Notes under the pieces: generated by a model
Databases searched by the model: none
What the model saw: only the letters and a program-made list of their open reading frames with translations
What the model was told of the DNA's origin: nothing
Position numbers and translations under genes: made by a program
Part shown: one piece after another, positions 12,277 to 22,778 of the stretch
Position numbering within the stretch: position 1 is the first letter of the stretch
How the letters are laid out: every line of letters starts with the position of its first letter
From: Rhizoclosmatium globosum
Lineage: Eukaryota > Chytridiomycota > Chytridiomycetes > Chytridiales > Chytriomycetaceae
DNA: 64,000 bases
Direction: 5' to 3'
NCBI GenBank assembly: GCA_002104985.1
Contig: MCGO01000031.1
Span: 310,001-374,000, forward strand

Positions 12277-12912
12277 TTAATAAAACCTAACCCCAAATGC
12301 AATCCTCCGTGCAGCTTCCAGTTCCTCATGAATGTCTTCAAGTCTCTTCACCGCAGCCTCAAGACTCTGTGCCCGAACCCGTTTCCGTTCCCGACTCGCC
12401 TGTTGAGCCAACCGATTCGTAATCTTCCGCCGCTCTTCAACCGACATCTGCGGACTATCAAATCTAGGTCGTAGCGGCACCGGCTGGGCTTGTTGGAGCT
12501 GCAGAACACCAGAGGTTCCCATGCGCCCGTCAATGACTGCAAGTATCTCCTCAAGTTCTGTGAGGTAAGCGTCTCGTTGGCGGGGGAGGAGTGTTGGCGG
12601 TTGCGGCGGTGGTATCAGGGATATGCAGAGGGAATGGAGTGTCGAGCCTGTTGTTCAAGACCTTTTGGAAGTCACACCACACGCACCGTTTAGATACACA
12701 GGACTTCTAGTCACAGCGAACTTACTTAGTGTGTGGAGTCGCCTCCGTTCTTGGAACTGGCGTTGGGCAAGCCGGTTTTTGAGGGCCTTGTCCTCGTTTG
12801 ATGTGGTTGGGGGAGTGGAGCGTCGTGGTTGTTCGGGGAGCGGCAGTGAAGACGATGAGCCAGTAGGACTGGGTGTGGGGTCGTCTTCGTCAATGAGTGC
12901 TCGGATATCCAT
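12277..12912 (-). CDS. bZIP protein with two basic regions
   Basis: Exon 1 (12912 to 12726) encodes an acidic/proline-rich start and a PAP1-like basic region, KNRLAQRQFQERRR, with its Asn at about residue 46. A GTAAGT donor follows. The second exon begins at about 12647, or further down; the acceptor is ambiguous. It encodes YLTELEEILAVI, a short Gln-rich linker and a second basic region, TNRLAQQASRERKRVRAQ (Asn near residue 140). A second coiled coil follows (LEAAVKRLEDIHEELEAARR), then the stop. The usual C-terminal tail is missing. Two DNA-binding modules in one chain are unusual for bZIPs. Two fused genes or a mis-set stop are alternatives. Confidence 0.65.
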
Positions 12913-13517
12913 CAGCTTTTTGTTCTAAGTTGACAAAATGGTTGCGGATCGGAGAAGATTCTTGCCCGCTGCAAACAGAAATGGAGATGCGGATTCGCAC
13001 CCATTACTTTGCTTTGCTGACGGCCGAATGGAATATCCTCGTTTATATCCATTTAGTTGGATGTTTGAATCGAAACTTAGTTATGACTGAAGAGTGGTAA
13101 AGCCTTGGGTCAGACAAGGTGCGCACTAAAAGGCAAGCCAACTTGAATGGAGGTCAGGTGCTCATTGTGCATCTGCATCATGTTTTCCCATCTTCGCTGC
13201 AGTACTTTGGCTCCTTTGGACTCGCGATTGAAGTCTCTATTGACAAGCGGACTATAGATTCACCTCTTTTGGCCGAATAAACTCCGCAAAGATCCAACCC
13301 CAACCAAGCAATGATTAATGCCTGAAAGCCCTCATCGAACCAACCGAAATCACTTCAACGCAGATCCAACCAACCCACACAGAAAGTTTAAAGATGACTG
13401 TCATAGTGTGCCCTGAGTGTGCCCCCAAAGTCAATCTCAACTCTAAATAATTGTAGATGCAGAGAAACCCTTATATAAAAACCAAATTTATTCTTCAAGA
13501 ACTTACTATACAGAAAA
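12913..13517. other. Intergenic, nothing recognised
   Basis: No coding frame with plausible composition. It is the upstream region of the double bZIP gene and the downstream flank of the next bZIP gene. Confidence 0.5.
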
Positions 13518-14678
13518 CTAAGGATGCGTCGCATGACACGCCCCCAAAATCAACTCAGCAACCTTCTCATCCTCCCCCTCCAACGCCTCAAAAATCCTCG
13601 CCTTCAATTCCTCCACCTTCTTCACTGGCTCCGGAACTTCTCCAACCGACTCCTCCATCTTTGCCGGCGTGAACCCCAAGAACGTACACGTCGCAAACAT
13701 GTCACAAAGGTCATCCACAAGATCCGTGTTCTGTTTCAACCCAGGTATCGCTTTTAGTTGTTCGGAGACGGATATAATGTGACATCGGTCTGTATCCTTG
13801 ATTTCGAGTTTAGTTGCGAGAGGGACGCGACTGGTTGAGGGTGCAGGGGTGTTTAAGAAGTCGAGAAGTCGTCGTTGTTTTCGAGGTGTGTAGAGTCTGT
13901 GAGGGGTGGATCGCGGAATGTGAGGAAGGATGATGTGTTTGGGATTGGAAATGATGATTGCAGTGGGAGAGGCACGCCGCTGGTTGATTGCAATAGCCAG
14001 AGAACGAGTCGTCATTAGAAGGTTGAGGAGATACAGATGCAAAGTTGGGAGGGGAAGCAGAAGTTTGTGAAGAATTGCTTGAGCTTAGAGTCAACAGATC
14101 AGGTTGAACAAAGGGGAACTGAGAGGAGTACAACAAGGGATCGGGAAACGCAAATGAAGAAGCTGAAAATGTGGAAGAGAGTGGCAATGGGAGTCCGGCT
14201 GATACAGGAGCTTGTTTCATGAAGGTGAAGGCAAACTGTTTCAATACAGTGTTCTCCGACTCCAAGGCAGCGATGCGAGTTAGAAGGGCAGAGTCTGTTG
14301 AAGTCGATCCTGACGAAGAAGAAGTCCTTGTTCCAGTTTGGCCTTCAGCTCCTTCACTTCATCTTGGAGTGTTTTGAGTTCATTGGCCTTTGGTAGTATG
14401 TTCCTTAGTAAGACATTGCCATCGAATGGACTAGGCAGCACCCACCCCCTCTCTCTAAATGCCCTTTGATTTGCTCTCTGGCGAGCTTGCTGATGGTTCA
14501 ACGGCTGGTCATTCGCCGGTTTCCGTCCTGGTTTCCCTTTCTTTTGTTGCGATTCATTCCGATCGTTGTCGCCTTCGGAGTCTTCGCTCGTGACACTGGC
14601 AGCGACTCGATGTGTTGTCAGTGTGCTTTCTTTGGTGCGCTTTGAGGTGGACGTGGCTTCTGTGTGGCCTGGTGTCAT
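13518..14678 (-). CDS. bZIP transcription factor, type A tail, frame-broken
   Basis: The N-terminal part has GKPGRKPANDQPLN and the basic region RQRANQRAFRER, interrupted by an in-phase stretch that looks like an intron (about 14395-14450). The zipper reads ELKTLQDEVKELKAKLEQG and continues in the -1 frame with LLTRIAALESENTVLKQ. The Ser/Pro-rich middle changes frame twice more, near 14010 and 13865. The C-terminal module follows: EQLKAIPGLKQNTDLVDDLC and VEELKARIFEALEG. It aligns throughout with the neighbour at 15012, its closest relative in the window. Each break behaves as one missing base, so a functional gene with sequence errors is as likely as a pseudogene. Confidence 0.6.
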
Positions 14679-14935
14679 TTGGTGATGAATCTTTTGATGT
14701 GTTCTGAGATGGAATCGATGGTTAAGACGAACTAATTAATCACTTTGCGCCTCTCACGATTGACCAAGTATGTCTTCCTCTGCACGTTTTGCCGCTACCA
14801 CTGTTGATGTACCAATATTACAAATCCCCGATTGTGGCTTGAACGACGATTTCATTGGCGGCTGAGGGAGAAGCCAATTTCGGCCACGTTGAATGTTCCG
14901 AGTTGTTCTTTCGTTCTGTATTTGAAATAGAGAGA

Positions 14936-14943
14936 TCACGTGA
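14936..14943. promoter_or_regulatory. TCACGTGA palindrome between divergent bZIP genes
   Basis: A perfect 8-bp palindrome with a CACGTG core, in the 330-bp region shared by the bZIP genes starting at 14678 (minus) and 15012 (plus). CACGTG cores bind bZIP and bHLH factors. Whether this copy is used is inference. Confidence 0.35.
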
Positions 14944-15011
14944 CCACTGGTTGCCACACTTTGTTTCACCTCCGAAAACAAGAAGAAGACAAGGCGCCAA
15001 ACAACAAACCA

Positions 15012-16309
15012 ATGAACTTCCTGGCTCCATCGCTGACCGACTTTGCGGTCTTTGCCCAACAACAACAGCAACTCAGCCACCACCAGTCAAACCAGTCAAA
15101 TGCAACCAGCAAGCGACCGGGCAGCACAACCGGGGCCAGCACAGGCTCCGGCTCAGACGACGATCAATCACACCACTCATCAAAGAAGCAGCGCGCGAAG
15201 CCAGGCCGTAAACTAGACACTTCGACTCCAACAGACAAGAGAGTCGCCCAGTCGAGAGAGGCTCAGCGTGCTTTCGTGCGTAGTACTCTTCGTTGTTCTC
15301 TTGCACGTCTAACACATCAACATAGAGAGAGCGCAAGGCAAACCACGTCAAAGAACTCGAATCAAAGGTGGCCGAACTGACAGCGCTCGTCGAAGGAAAG
15401 GGCCCGTCAAAGACAGAACTCGAACTGCAACAAAAGGTGGAAGCACTCACAGCAGAGAACTCGCTCCTCCGCCAAATGACCTTCTCCTTCGACTTCAGCC
15501 ATCCACTTGTTGCCCTTGGAATGCCGCCAGTCGTCACGGGTGGTCTGGCGAATCTGTTTGCTCACCACCGTGATTTCGAATCCGTCTCCTTCCGCTTCCC
15601 TGACTTCCGATGACGCCTTCACGGCCTTGCTCATGCAGTCAATCCCCGGAATGCCTGCCATTCCTACAACCGCTTCTCCTGCATCTTCAACCTCAACTCC
15701 TCCATCCTTTGCATCAGTCACTTCCAACCAACTTATTCAATCTCCCACGGTATCCGTAAAGACTGCGGACCCCTCGACTTTACATCTCTCATTGATTTCA
15801 CTTCTTTCCGTGACAACACATCTGCATCCCAAAAACCAATCAACGGTCTCGATGACAACGAGCCAGATTTCTTGGAATCTCTCCTTCGTACAAACAGCAC
15901 CCCTCCACCAGCAAAGACGTCTACACCTTCTCCTTCTCAAACAACTTCCGCACTCCCTGAGCACGATGAGCTCTGTGAACAAGCCCTCAAGGAAATGCCT
16001 TACCTTGGTGAAGCTTACGACACCATGAAAGCCATTCCATCACTCAAGGACTCTGATAATCTCATTGAAGAGCTCTGTGACGTCTTTGTCGAGTGTTCAA
16101 CAAAGTGTATCTATGAAACTCTTAAGACTGGAGTATGTCCAGGGGAGAACCCAGCTCCAGGAAGCGTGTATGAACACATGGCTAGCGTTAAAAGCAAAGT
16201 GCTCAGTAAATGTACTCCTGAAGATGGGGAAAAGTTTATTCAGGTCATGAACTACACCAAGGAGAAACATACAGAGTTCTTGTTGTCCAAGCAAGTAGTG
16301 AGCCCATAA
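15012..16309 (+). CDS. bZIP transcription factor, type A tail, frame-broken
   Basis: The start MNFLAPSLTDF is followed by KQRAKPGRKLD and VAQSREAQRAF. A GTGCGT...ATAG intron (about 15277-15325) sits inside the basic region, which resumes with RERKANHVKELESKVAELTA. The zipper runs to ALTAENSLLRQMTFSF. The frame changes near 15560 (the only clear +1-type change in this gene) and near 15755. The last frame, to 16309, carries the tail: GEAYDTMKAIPSLKDSDNLI, EELCDVFVEC and MASVKSKVLSKCTPEDGEKF. It is divergent from the gene at 13518-14678 and clearly its paralogue. The role is inferred to be transcription regulation in the nucleus. Confidence 0.65.
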
Positions 16310-16818
16310 ACACTTGTCACCAACCCATCTGATACATTTGATTCCATTTGATCTTTTTCGTACACATTCCCTTTTCGCTTTCTTTGTAATAAATCGTGTT
16401 TTCATCATTGTTATCTACTTTTCGTTTTTTTGTTTACCACTGATTTTCTTTCTACTCCATCAGTGAATTGTCAGTCAAATTATTGGCTGTTTTAGATTCC
16501 CTTCTCGTAGTCGGACTGTTACATTTCATCAAAGGGACTTCGCTGTTGTGAAGCAGTTGAAGTCCCAAACACAAATGGATTGATCTATGGGGATACAGTC
16601 TTAACATATTTTCATCTTCCCTCTTTCTTTCTTCTTTCTTCTTTCTTCTTAATAGATTTGTCAGAAATGATCGGGTTTCCGAACGGAAGAATTGAGCAAA
16701 GTTCTTCCGAATTTCCAACCCTTTTTCTCCCACTCATCTCCCAACCCCTTCACCAAAAACAACCTTGTCCACCGACAACAGCCAGGGGAATTCCACAGCA
16801 CGCATATACCAAACAAAA
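16310..16818. other. Intergenic, nothing recognised
   Basis: Contains a CTTTCTT-rich pyrimidine tract at about 16615-16650. No coding frame with plausible composition. Confidence 0.4.
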
Positions 16819-17388
16819 ATGTCCATGAAAGATCCTCTCCACTTCCCCTCCTACTCCTCGCTCCCCTTCCAACCCTCCATCACCAACGAACCCACAACCG
16901 AACCCCTCCAGCACTACTGCTTCCTCGCCCAAATAACAGAAATAAGTTTCGTAAACCGACCCCGCGTAACAATCGACATCGGAAACGCCGAAACCGCAAT
17001 AATAGAATCAAACTCCCGCTCAAGCCCAACAACATTCGCATGGACCGACCTAAAACCAGGAAACACAATCGCAATCCTCTACGCAACCCGACAGCCCCTC
17101 AGCGACGGCACAATCGGGATCCGGGCCGACGACCTCAACCGCGTCATGATCTTCCGGTCGGGGATATCGAACCTCACATGCTACGCGGATAAACTAATGG
17201 CAGTGAGGAATAAAGGGAAGGAGTGTTTTCTTCGTGGGTGTGAACGAAAGACGATGTTGATTGGGTGTATTCAAGGCGCGTGTGCGGTGTATTGTTCGTT
17301 CACGCATCAGATTGAGGCGTTGAGTAAAGGGCAGCAGAAGTTGTTGTTTTCGCAGACAAGGACTTGGAGTGGTTGCTTGAGGCTGTGA
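16819..17388 (+). CDS. Small Cys-rich protein of unknown function
   Basis: The chosen start MSMKDPLHF gives 189 residues. The first half has a beta-rich, OB-like stretch (YCFLAQITEISFVNRPRVTI, then TFAWTDLKPGNTIAILYA). The second half has a cluster of cysteines and a histidine, CFLRGC, LIGC, GACAVYCSFTHQ, resembling a MYND-type zinc-binding end. The spacing (C-x4-C-x8-C-x4-C-x3-C) does not match the MYND consensus exactly. A nucleic-acid or protein-binding role is possible but not shown. The frame is intact. Confidence 0.6.
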   Translation: MSMKDPLHFPSYSSLPFQPSITNEPTTEPLQHYCFLAQITEISFVNRPRVTIDIGNAETAIIESNSRSSPTTFAWTDLKPGNTIAILYATRQPLSDGTIGIRADDLNRVMIFRSGISNLTCYADKLMAVRNKGKECFLRGCERKTMLIGCIQGACAVYCSFTHQIEALSKGQQKLLFSQTRTWSGCLRL

Positions 17389-17559
17389 AAACAAAGTGTT
17401 GTAGGAGGTATGAGTTTTTGTGTCTTGAGTGAGGATGTTGCTCCAGATTTGGAATTGAAGGGGTTCGCTGTCATTGAGAGAGCTTACATTTTGCTCATTA
17501 TCACGTATTTCCATGTCTTTTGTACAGAACTTAAATATTATCGAATTGATGCAACAATA

Positions 17560-18410
17560 ATGCCATTCTTCAAACTGCAATTCCAGGAGAACTTATACAG
17601 CAGATCTTCATGTATATCCATCCTACTCAAGTCATAGAGTGTTATAAACTCTGTCGACACATAAGGGACTCTCTCAATGACCCAAGGAAATGACAATCAC
17701 ACCCACAAGACCCCGACTGGCTCAGCTGGTTGGAAGCGTATCAATCCGCCTATTCCCAGCTTCGACTCTCGACCATCAAAGACGCAGCCTGGTGCTCAAG
17801 GAAAGTACCCACAAGGCTACCACCAATTATGCCATGCCAGATCCCTCAAATTCTTGCGAGTCAATAATCTGATTGGTACAATTCCTGGTACAATTCCATC
17901 GGAATTATGGACACTCAAGACACTGAAGCACTTGGATCTATGCAACGGAAACCTGACAGGCCCGCTTCACCTTTCATCGGAATATTACGATGCCTTCGAA
18001 CTCTGAACTTAAGCCATAACAATGTGACAGGCAGGATTCCAGGAACTCTTGGGGATTGCACTCAATTGATTGATTTGCAGTTAATGCATAACAACTTCAG
18101 CGGCCCGATTCCACCTGACTTGGGTCGTCTGCGGGTAATGAGATAGTTGGATTTACGTGGAAATCAGTTGGATGGAGAGATTCCCAAGCAGTTGGGATAT
18201 TGTACCAGCCTGTTAGAGCTCAATCTTCAAAAGAATCGTTTTACTGCGCGAGTTCCTCTGGAATTGGTCCAGTTCAGGCGTTATGTCATTTTTAATGTTG
18301 TCGACAACGACACTCTGGAGAAGGAGATATACATAACGGAGAATACTGTGTTGAATGGAGGCATCAAATATCATCTCACCAGGCAGGGGTTTGTCTTCCA
18401 AGAAAGATAA
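17560..18410 (+). pseudogene. Decayed F-box-like / plant-type LRR gene, copy 1
   Basis: The start matches copy 2 (18451): IPGELIQQIFMYIHPTQVIE, then CYKLCRHIRDSLND. The frame then stops, and about 45 bases present in copy 2 are missing. LRR units follow in several frames: LWTLKTLKHLDLCNGNLTG, LRTLNLSHNNVTGRIPGTLG and LIDLQLMHNNFSGPIPPDLG. An in-frame TAG at 18144-18146 separates the LRR at that point from LDLRGNQLDGEIPKQLG. Nonsense codon, deletion and frame changes together argue for a genuine pseudogene. It lies in tandem with copy 2. Confidence 0.7.
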
Positions 18411-18450
18411 TTGGATTCGTCCTGTTACAATACTCTGAAATTAAATCTTC

Positions 18451-19359
18451 ATGATGGCAAATCCACTTCAGACAACCATTCCAAGAGAGCTTATCCAACA
18501 GATATTTGTGTATGTCCATCCCACTCAAGTCATTGAGTGTCATAAACTCTGCCGACACATACGGGACTCTCTCAATGATCCGTTCTTCATTACCCATAAC
18601 ATCAAAACAGTTCTTCCACCCCTAGTGGCGAACCTCAACCCCCGTCAATCACATCCATTAGACCTGGTATGGTTCCACTGGTCTGAAACCTACCAAACCT
18701 TGTATGCCCAACTACGGCTTTCAAAAATCGAAGCGGCAACATGGGGCTCGAGGAAAACACCGGCACAACTACCACGATCAATCAACCAATGCACGTCCAT
18801 CACATTCTTACGCGCCAATATGCTCGTCGGTACGATTCCAATGGAGCTGTGGACACTCACCAAACTCAAACACTTGGACTTGCGTAATGGGAACTTGATA
18901 GGCTCGCTTTCCCCGTCCATCGGACTGCTTGCAAACTTACATACTCTTGATCTCAAGCAAAACAAGCTCTCAGGAACGATTCCATCTTCTCTGTCCGATT
19001 GCACTCACCTCATCAGCCTTTCATTATCACATAACTGTTCAGCGGCCCGATTCCACCTGAACTGGGTCTCTTGGCATCATTGAAAGTGCTGACTTACGTG
19101 GAAATCGATTGGAAGGAGAGATTCCAAAGGAATTGGGAAACTGTGTGGAACTTTCGGAGTTGCATCTTCAAGACAACCAATTCCGGGGAAAGTGCCAGTT
19201 CAGTTGCTCCAATTCCCACATATTGTTCATTTGGGCATCAGCGATAATATCGGCGGTTTGGAGAAAGTGATTGATCTTGAGAAGCACACGGTCTTGAACA
19301 CATACATGACACGTATCTTTGAACATAAAGGGTTCAGTTTCCGCCAATATCAGAATTAA
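18451..19359 (+). pseudogene. F-box-like / plant-type LRR gene, copy 2, frame-broken
   Basis: The N-terminal helix pair IPRELIQQIFVYVHPTQ plus LCRHIRDSLNDPF resembles an F-box. Plant-type LRRs follow: GTIPMELWTLTKLKHLDLRN, LHTLDLKQNKLSGTIPSSLS and LISLSLSHN. The frame is open to about 19030. It then breaks near 19040, 19095 and 19185, each time into the -1 frame. The continuing repeats (LRGNRLEGEIPKELG, LSELHLQDNQFRGKVPVQLL) lead to a stop at 19357. There is no membrane segment or kinase. A ubiquitin-ligase adaptor role is only a guess. Three one-base losses may be sequencing errors rather than decay. Confidence 0.6.
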
Positions 19360-19415
19360 CATGAATAAAAAAGTTACATGGAATATTTATTGTTACATTT
19401 ATTGCAGAGTGTCCC

Positions 19416-19872
19416 TTAATGTGGTAAGTCAATATAGTTCATGCGAATTGCAACGAAAAGCTGTTGGACATCATTCTGATCTTCAACGGATACACATGCC
19501 TCTACGAGTTGATCCTGCAGTTGACAAATTTGTCTATACCGCGTGGGGCATTCTTCAACGGTTACTTGCTTCGTGCAGTACATGACGTATTCCTAGTGAA
19601 AGTGTGAGCACGTACATTGCAGCGACAAGGCCTGAAAAGCTCACAATATAACACTCAAATAAGATATCGATATCTTCTGATCTATGGGCCAAACACGTCA
19701 TATTCCTCAACATAGCTCGTGCCCCAACAAAGTGAGGTTCAATGAATTCGCGAGGAGTTGGCTCAACAGGAATGTTATGGGCAACGTCCTCCATTTTCAA
19801 TGTCATATGACTTGAATCAACGAGATCCTTCTCAATAGTTTCCAGAGATTTGAAATCCGTCGTTTGGAATAG
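19416..19872 (-). pseudogene. bZIP type A tail fragment without bZIP domain
   Basis: Two exons are readable: VEPTPREFIEPHFVGARAML ending at ILFECYI, then EYVMYCTKQVTVEECP through to MNYIDLPH and a stop at 19416. A GTGAGC...CTAG intron of about 40 bases lies between them. This is the C-terminal module seen in the bZIPs at 21264 and 22779. No basic region or zipper was found upstream before the poly-A tract at 19908. It is probably the remnant of a duplicated bZIP gene. Confidence 0.55.
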
Positions 19873-19907
19873 TGGATGTACTGTATTAACACTTTAGAAG
19901 AACATTT

Positions 19908-19921
19908 AAAAAAAAAAAAAA
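19908..19921 (+). repeat. Poly-A tract (14 bases)
   Basis: A run of A followed by a GGTAAAGAAAAAA sequence. It lies in the unassigned interval between the bZIP tail fragment and the next bZIP gene. Confidence 0.6.
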
Positions 19922-20308
19922 GGTAAAGAAAAAAACATACCTGTAAAAATAATTAGAATTATGCCATAGGGAAAGCAAGGCCATACCAAATTTCTTTGTA
20001 TTGTTAATCAGGAATGTATCCAGGGCTGTTAAATGAGAGCTGCAGGTCGACCACCAGTACGGTTGTAACGAACAAGCACTATGGAGTTCATGAAAGAAGA
20101 ACATTAGCAATGGCAGTTAAGCCTGACGTTAAGCAAAACAATAAACTTACGACTATATGTTGTTATCGACACTTCTTGCTTTTGCCAAAGCAGATGGGAC
20201 ATAAATTCGGAGTGTGAAGAAGGTTCTCACTGACAAGCAGTGAGGTAAAAGCGCAGCAAAGAAGTGTTCTGCCCTTTCCATCACCAACCCTGCTGTCCTT
20301 GGGGTGGC

Positions 20309-21231
20309 CTATTCGAAGTTGTCAATTTCATCAATGAGCCTTGCAAAGATTGTCTCACATTCATTTTGTGACACTGGTTCAAAGATTGCGGGCGGGGCCT
20401 GAAACAAATGTAGTGAAGAAGGAGCTCTGGTGATGTGACTGGAGGAAGGCAGCCTATTAAAACTGGTCCTTCCTCACCTCCAATTTGGAGAATTTTGATT
20501 CTGAAGCGTGCGCATTTTGCTGTATTTATCCTGAAAGAAACTTGAACTTGAACTTGAACCAATGTCTGCACGCGCTGACTTTCGCACTGCACGCGCTACT
20601 TTCACGTGCAATTCCATCTCTATGTTGTACATCTCAAAAAATAAATGAAGAAATGTATTTGAAACGTGCAGGAAGGTGAGGACAATAAGTTTCTTCATTT
20701 TGGGACAAAACAGTAGGGATGGGTCTCTCAGTAAGATGTGTTGGCTCTCATCCATGGTCCATTCAGTCTGTAAGCGTTTCAAGCTTTCGTTCTCTCTTTT
20801 CAATTCGTGTAATCGTTGCTGAAGAAGGGTTGTCTAACAATCGACATGTGGCAATGGTTACCCCTTGGATCAATATATCATTTACCGAATGTACCTCATT
20901 TGACGCGGCAGTGAGCATACTCGCTGTTTTCTCTAGCTCCGTAATGTACCTAAGATTGACAGTTCGTGGAGATTGGAGAGTTCAGTTTGAGGCAATACGA
21001 TGAGATCACTGACCTTTCCCTGCGCTCTTTATGCCGCCTTGCAGCTTCTCTTTGTAATGCAATCTTTTGGTTTGGAGGAATTGAGTTTGTGGGCTTCCTT
21101 CCTCTCTTTGAACCAGTGTTAGATTTCGTCAGCGTCTCCGTCACGCTATCTGCACTCATGCCATCAGCGTCAATTTGCACTGATTTGCAGTAGTTGGACG
21201 CATTTGACTCGGATACAGAAGAAGAGCTCAT
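20309..21231 (-). CDS. bZIP protein, reduced type A tail
   Basis: Exon 1 encodes SKRGRKPTNSIPPNQKIALQ and the basic region REAARRHKERRER. A GTCAGT...TTAG intron (about 20950-21017) leads to YITELEKTASMLTAAS and a long helical stretch with KRENESLKRLQTEW. The middle that other members have is short or hidden in introns that I could not place (about 20590-20700). The end is recognisable: KCARFRIKILQI, an intron, then FEPVSQNECETIFARLIDEI and a stop at 20309. The histidine in RRHKER, where the family has RAFRER, is unusual. Confidence 0.5.
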
Positions 21232-21263
21232 TGTATGGTTGAGAAGACTTTTGCTATGTATTT

Positions 21264-22182
21264 CTAAGAAACATCAATAAACTGCTCCTTAATCTCCAGC
21301 ATAAGCTCTTCAATCCGCGTCTGTTCATCTACAGATCCATATTTTATGCTAGTTTCCCGTATCTTCGTCATCACTTCCTGCAACTTGGCCCACCTCGGAG
21401 GCAAATAAATACATCCAGTGTGCGAGTGCAAAAGGCGGTATAATCCTGCAAAATCACCGCATCAGGTACCAGTTTGTGAAACAAAATATCAACTCACGAG
21501 TAATCGGTCAAATAACTCGGCAACAATAGCGCCGTCATTCGCGAGACATCGCAACGAAAAGAATCCTACGCGTAAGCGTTCAATATGAGGCCGTATGATT
21601 TGGGATGGCGTCGGTTCAACAGGGAGAGGGGCGTTCAACAATGCAATCAACTCAGGAGAGAAAACGGTTGGATTGATGTCGAGATTCGGTCTTAAATCCA
21701 CGAATGTATCATACTGCAGCGGGATAGATTGATGGCTGATACCCATATTAAAAGTAAAGTCTGAAATTGGAGGGAGGTTGACGGGTTGAGTTGGGGTATC
21801 ATGTAGTAGTACAGTGTGTTGTGGAGTAATCAGCGGAGACGGAGAAGAAGTATCCGAGTTTGAAAGGTTTGATTGCGATCGAAACGACAGACTTTGGCGG
21901 AGTACAGCATTTTCGCGCTCAAGTTGCTCGAGCTGAAAGCGGAGCTGCTGGTTGACTCAGTGACACCCGAGAGCGATTTGACAGTTTCTTCGAGGTCTTG
22001 GACGTATCTTTGGTGGATTGGTTAGTGGATAATGATGGATCATCGAACAGTAACACCCACTTTTCTTTCCGCTCTCTGAAAGCTCTTGCTGCTGCGCGCT
22101 GTAGGGCAATCTTCTTATTGGCAGGCTCTTCGTTTGCGGGTTTGCGGCCTCGTTTCTTTCCTTCGGTTGCGGCGTCAGCCAT
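21264..22182 (-). CDS. bZIP transcription factor, type A tail
   Basis: The start is MADAATEGKKRGRKPANEEP and the basic region is KKIALQRAAARAFRERKEK. An intron (GTGGGT...AAAG, about 22010-22062) precedes YVQDLEETVKSL. The zipper continues in the -1 frame with LRFQLEQLERENAVLRQ, so one base is probably missing near 21950. The middle is acidic and Ser/Pro-rich. The tail has LLNAPLPVEPTPSQIIRPHI, then GAIVAELFDRLL, a short intron, KLQEVMTKIRETS and EELMLEIKEQFIDVS. Transcription regulator by family. Confidence 0.65.
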
Positions 22183-22267
22183 GGTGGTGTGGTGATTTTG
22201 TTGTGATTTCTGAAAGTTGGAATATTGAAACTAGTTTATTAAGAGTTTTCTGATATTTCTTCTTTGA

Positions 22268-22661
22268 TTACGAAGGAGTTTTTGGTCGTATCAGCGATGA
22301 CGCGAGTTTTGCTACTAGTTCTGCTCTCATCTTTCGATTCTCCTCTGCCAGTTCAGCAACCCTTCTTGCAAGCTCTTCATTCTCCTTCAATACATTCTGA
22401 TTTCTAAGTGTTTGGACTAGTATTTCAAGCTGGCCAATGTAAGTATCGATCAGTGGTCGCCGTTTCTTGGTGGCAGGGGCACTTGGTACTTGGAACGTTG
22501 GTGTATAATGAGGAACATCTTTCCCTCGTTTCCGCTTGTTTCTAGGCCTACCACTGTTCGTGAATGCTGTCAACCGGTGATAGCGAATCAGAGCTTTCTA
22601 CAGGCCCGATTTGCTCAGTCCATGCTGGAGATGTGCGAGGAGAAGACTGCGTCGTTTCCAT
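22268..22661 (-). CDS. Leucine-zipper protein with degenerate basic region
   Basis: Short protein starting METTQSSPRTSPAW. It is basic in the middle (RPRNKRKRGKDV, TKKRRPLID). A coiled coil follows: YIGQLEILVQTLRNQNVL and ENEELARRVAELAEENRKMR. The canonical N-x7-R bZIP signature is absent, as is the type A tail. The frame changes near 22573 as if one extra base were present. Such proteins can dimerise with bZIPs and block DNA binding; that role is inference. It shares a 117-bp region with the divergent bZIP gene at 22779. Confidence 0.5.
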
Positions 22662-22778
22662 AGCTAATATCCAGATGTTTCCGACTTGCGACAGAATTCG
22701 TAATGGTTGTTGGTGTTTTGGGCTCAATTTCGAATTCCAAAAAAGCCTCAACACATAACTCATCACACAGAACAAGAT

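Noticed and set aside
17200..17340. MYND zinc finger in the protein at 16819
   Set aside because: The cysteine spacing does not fit the MYND consensus, so only a Cys-rich end is reported.
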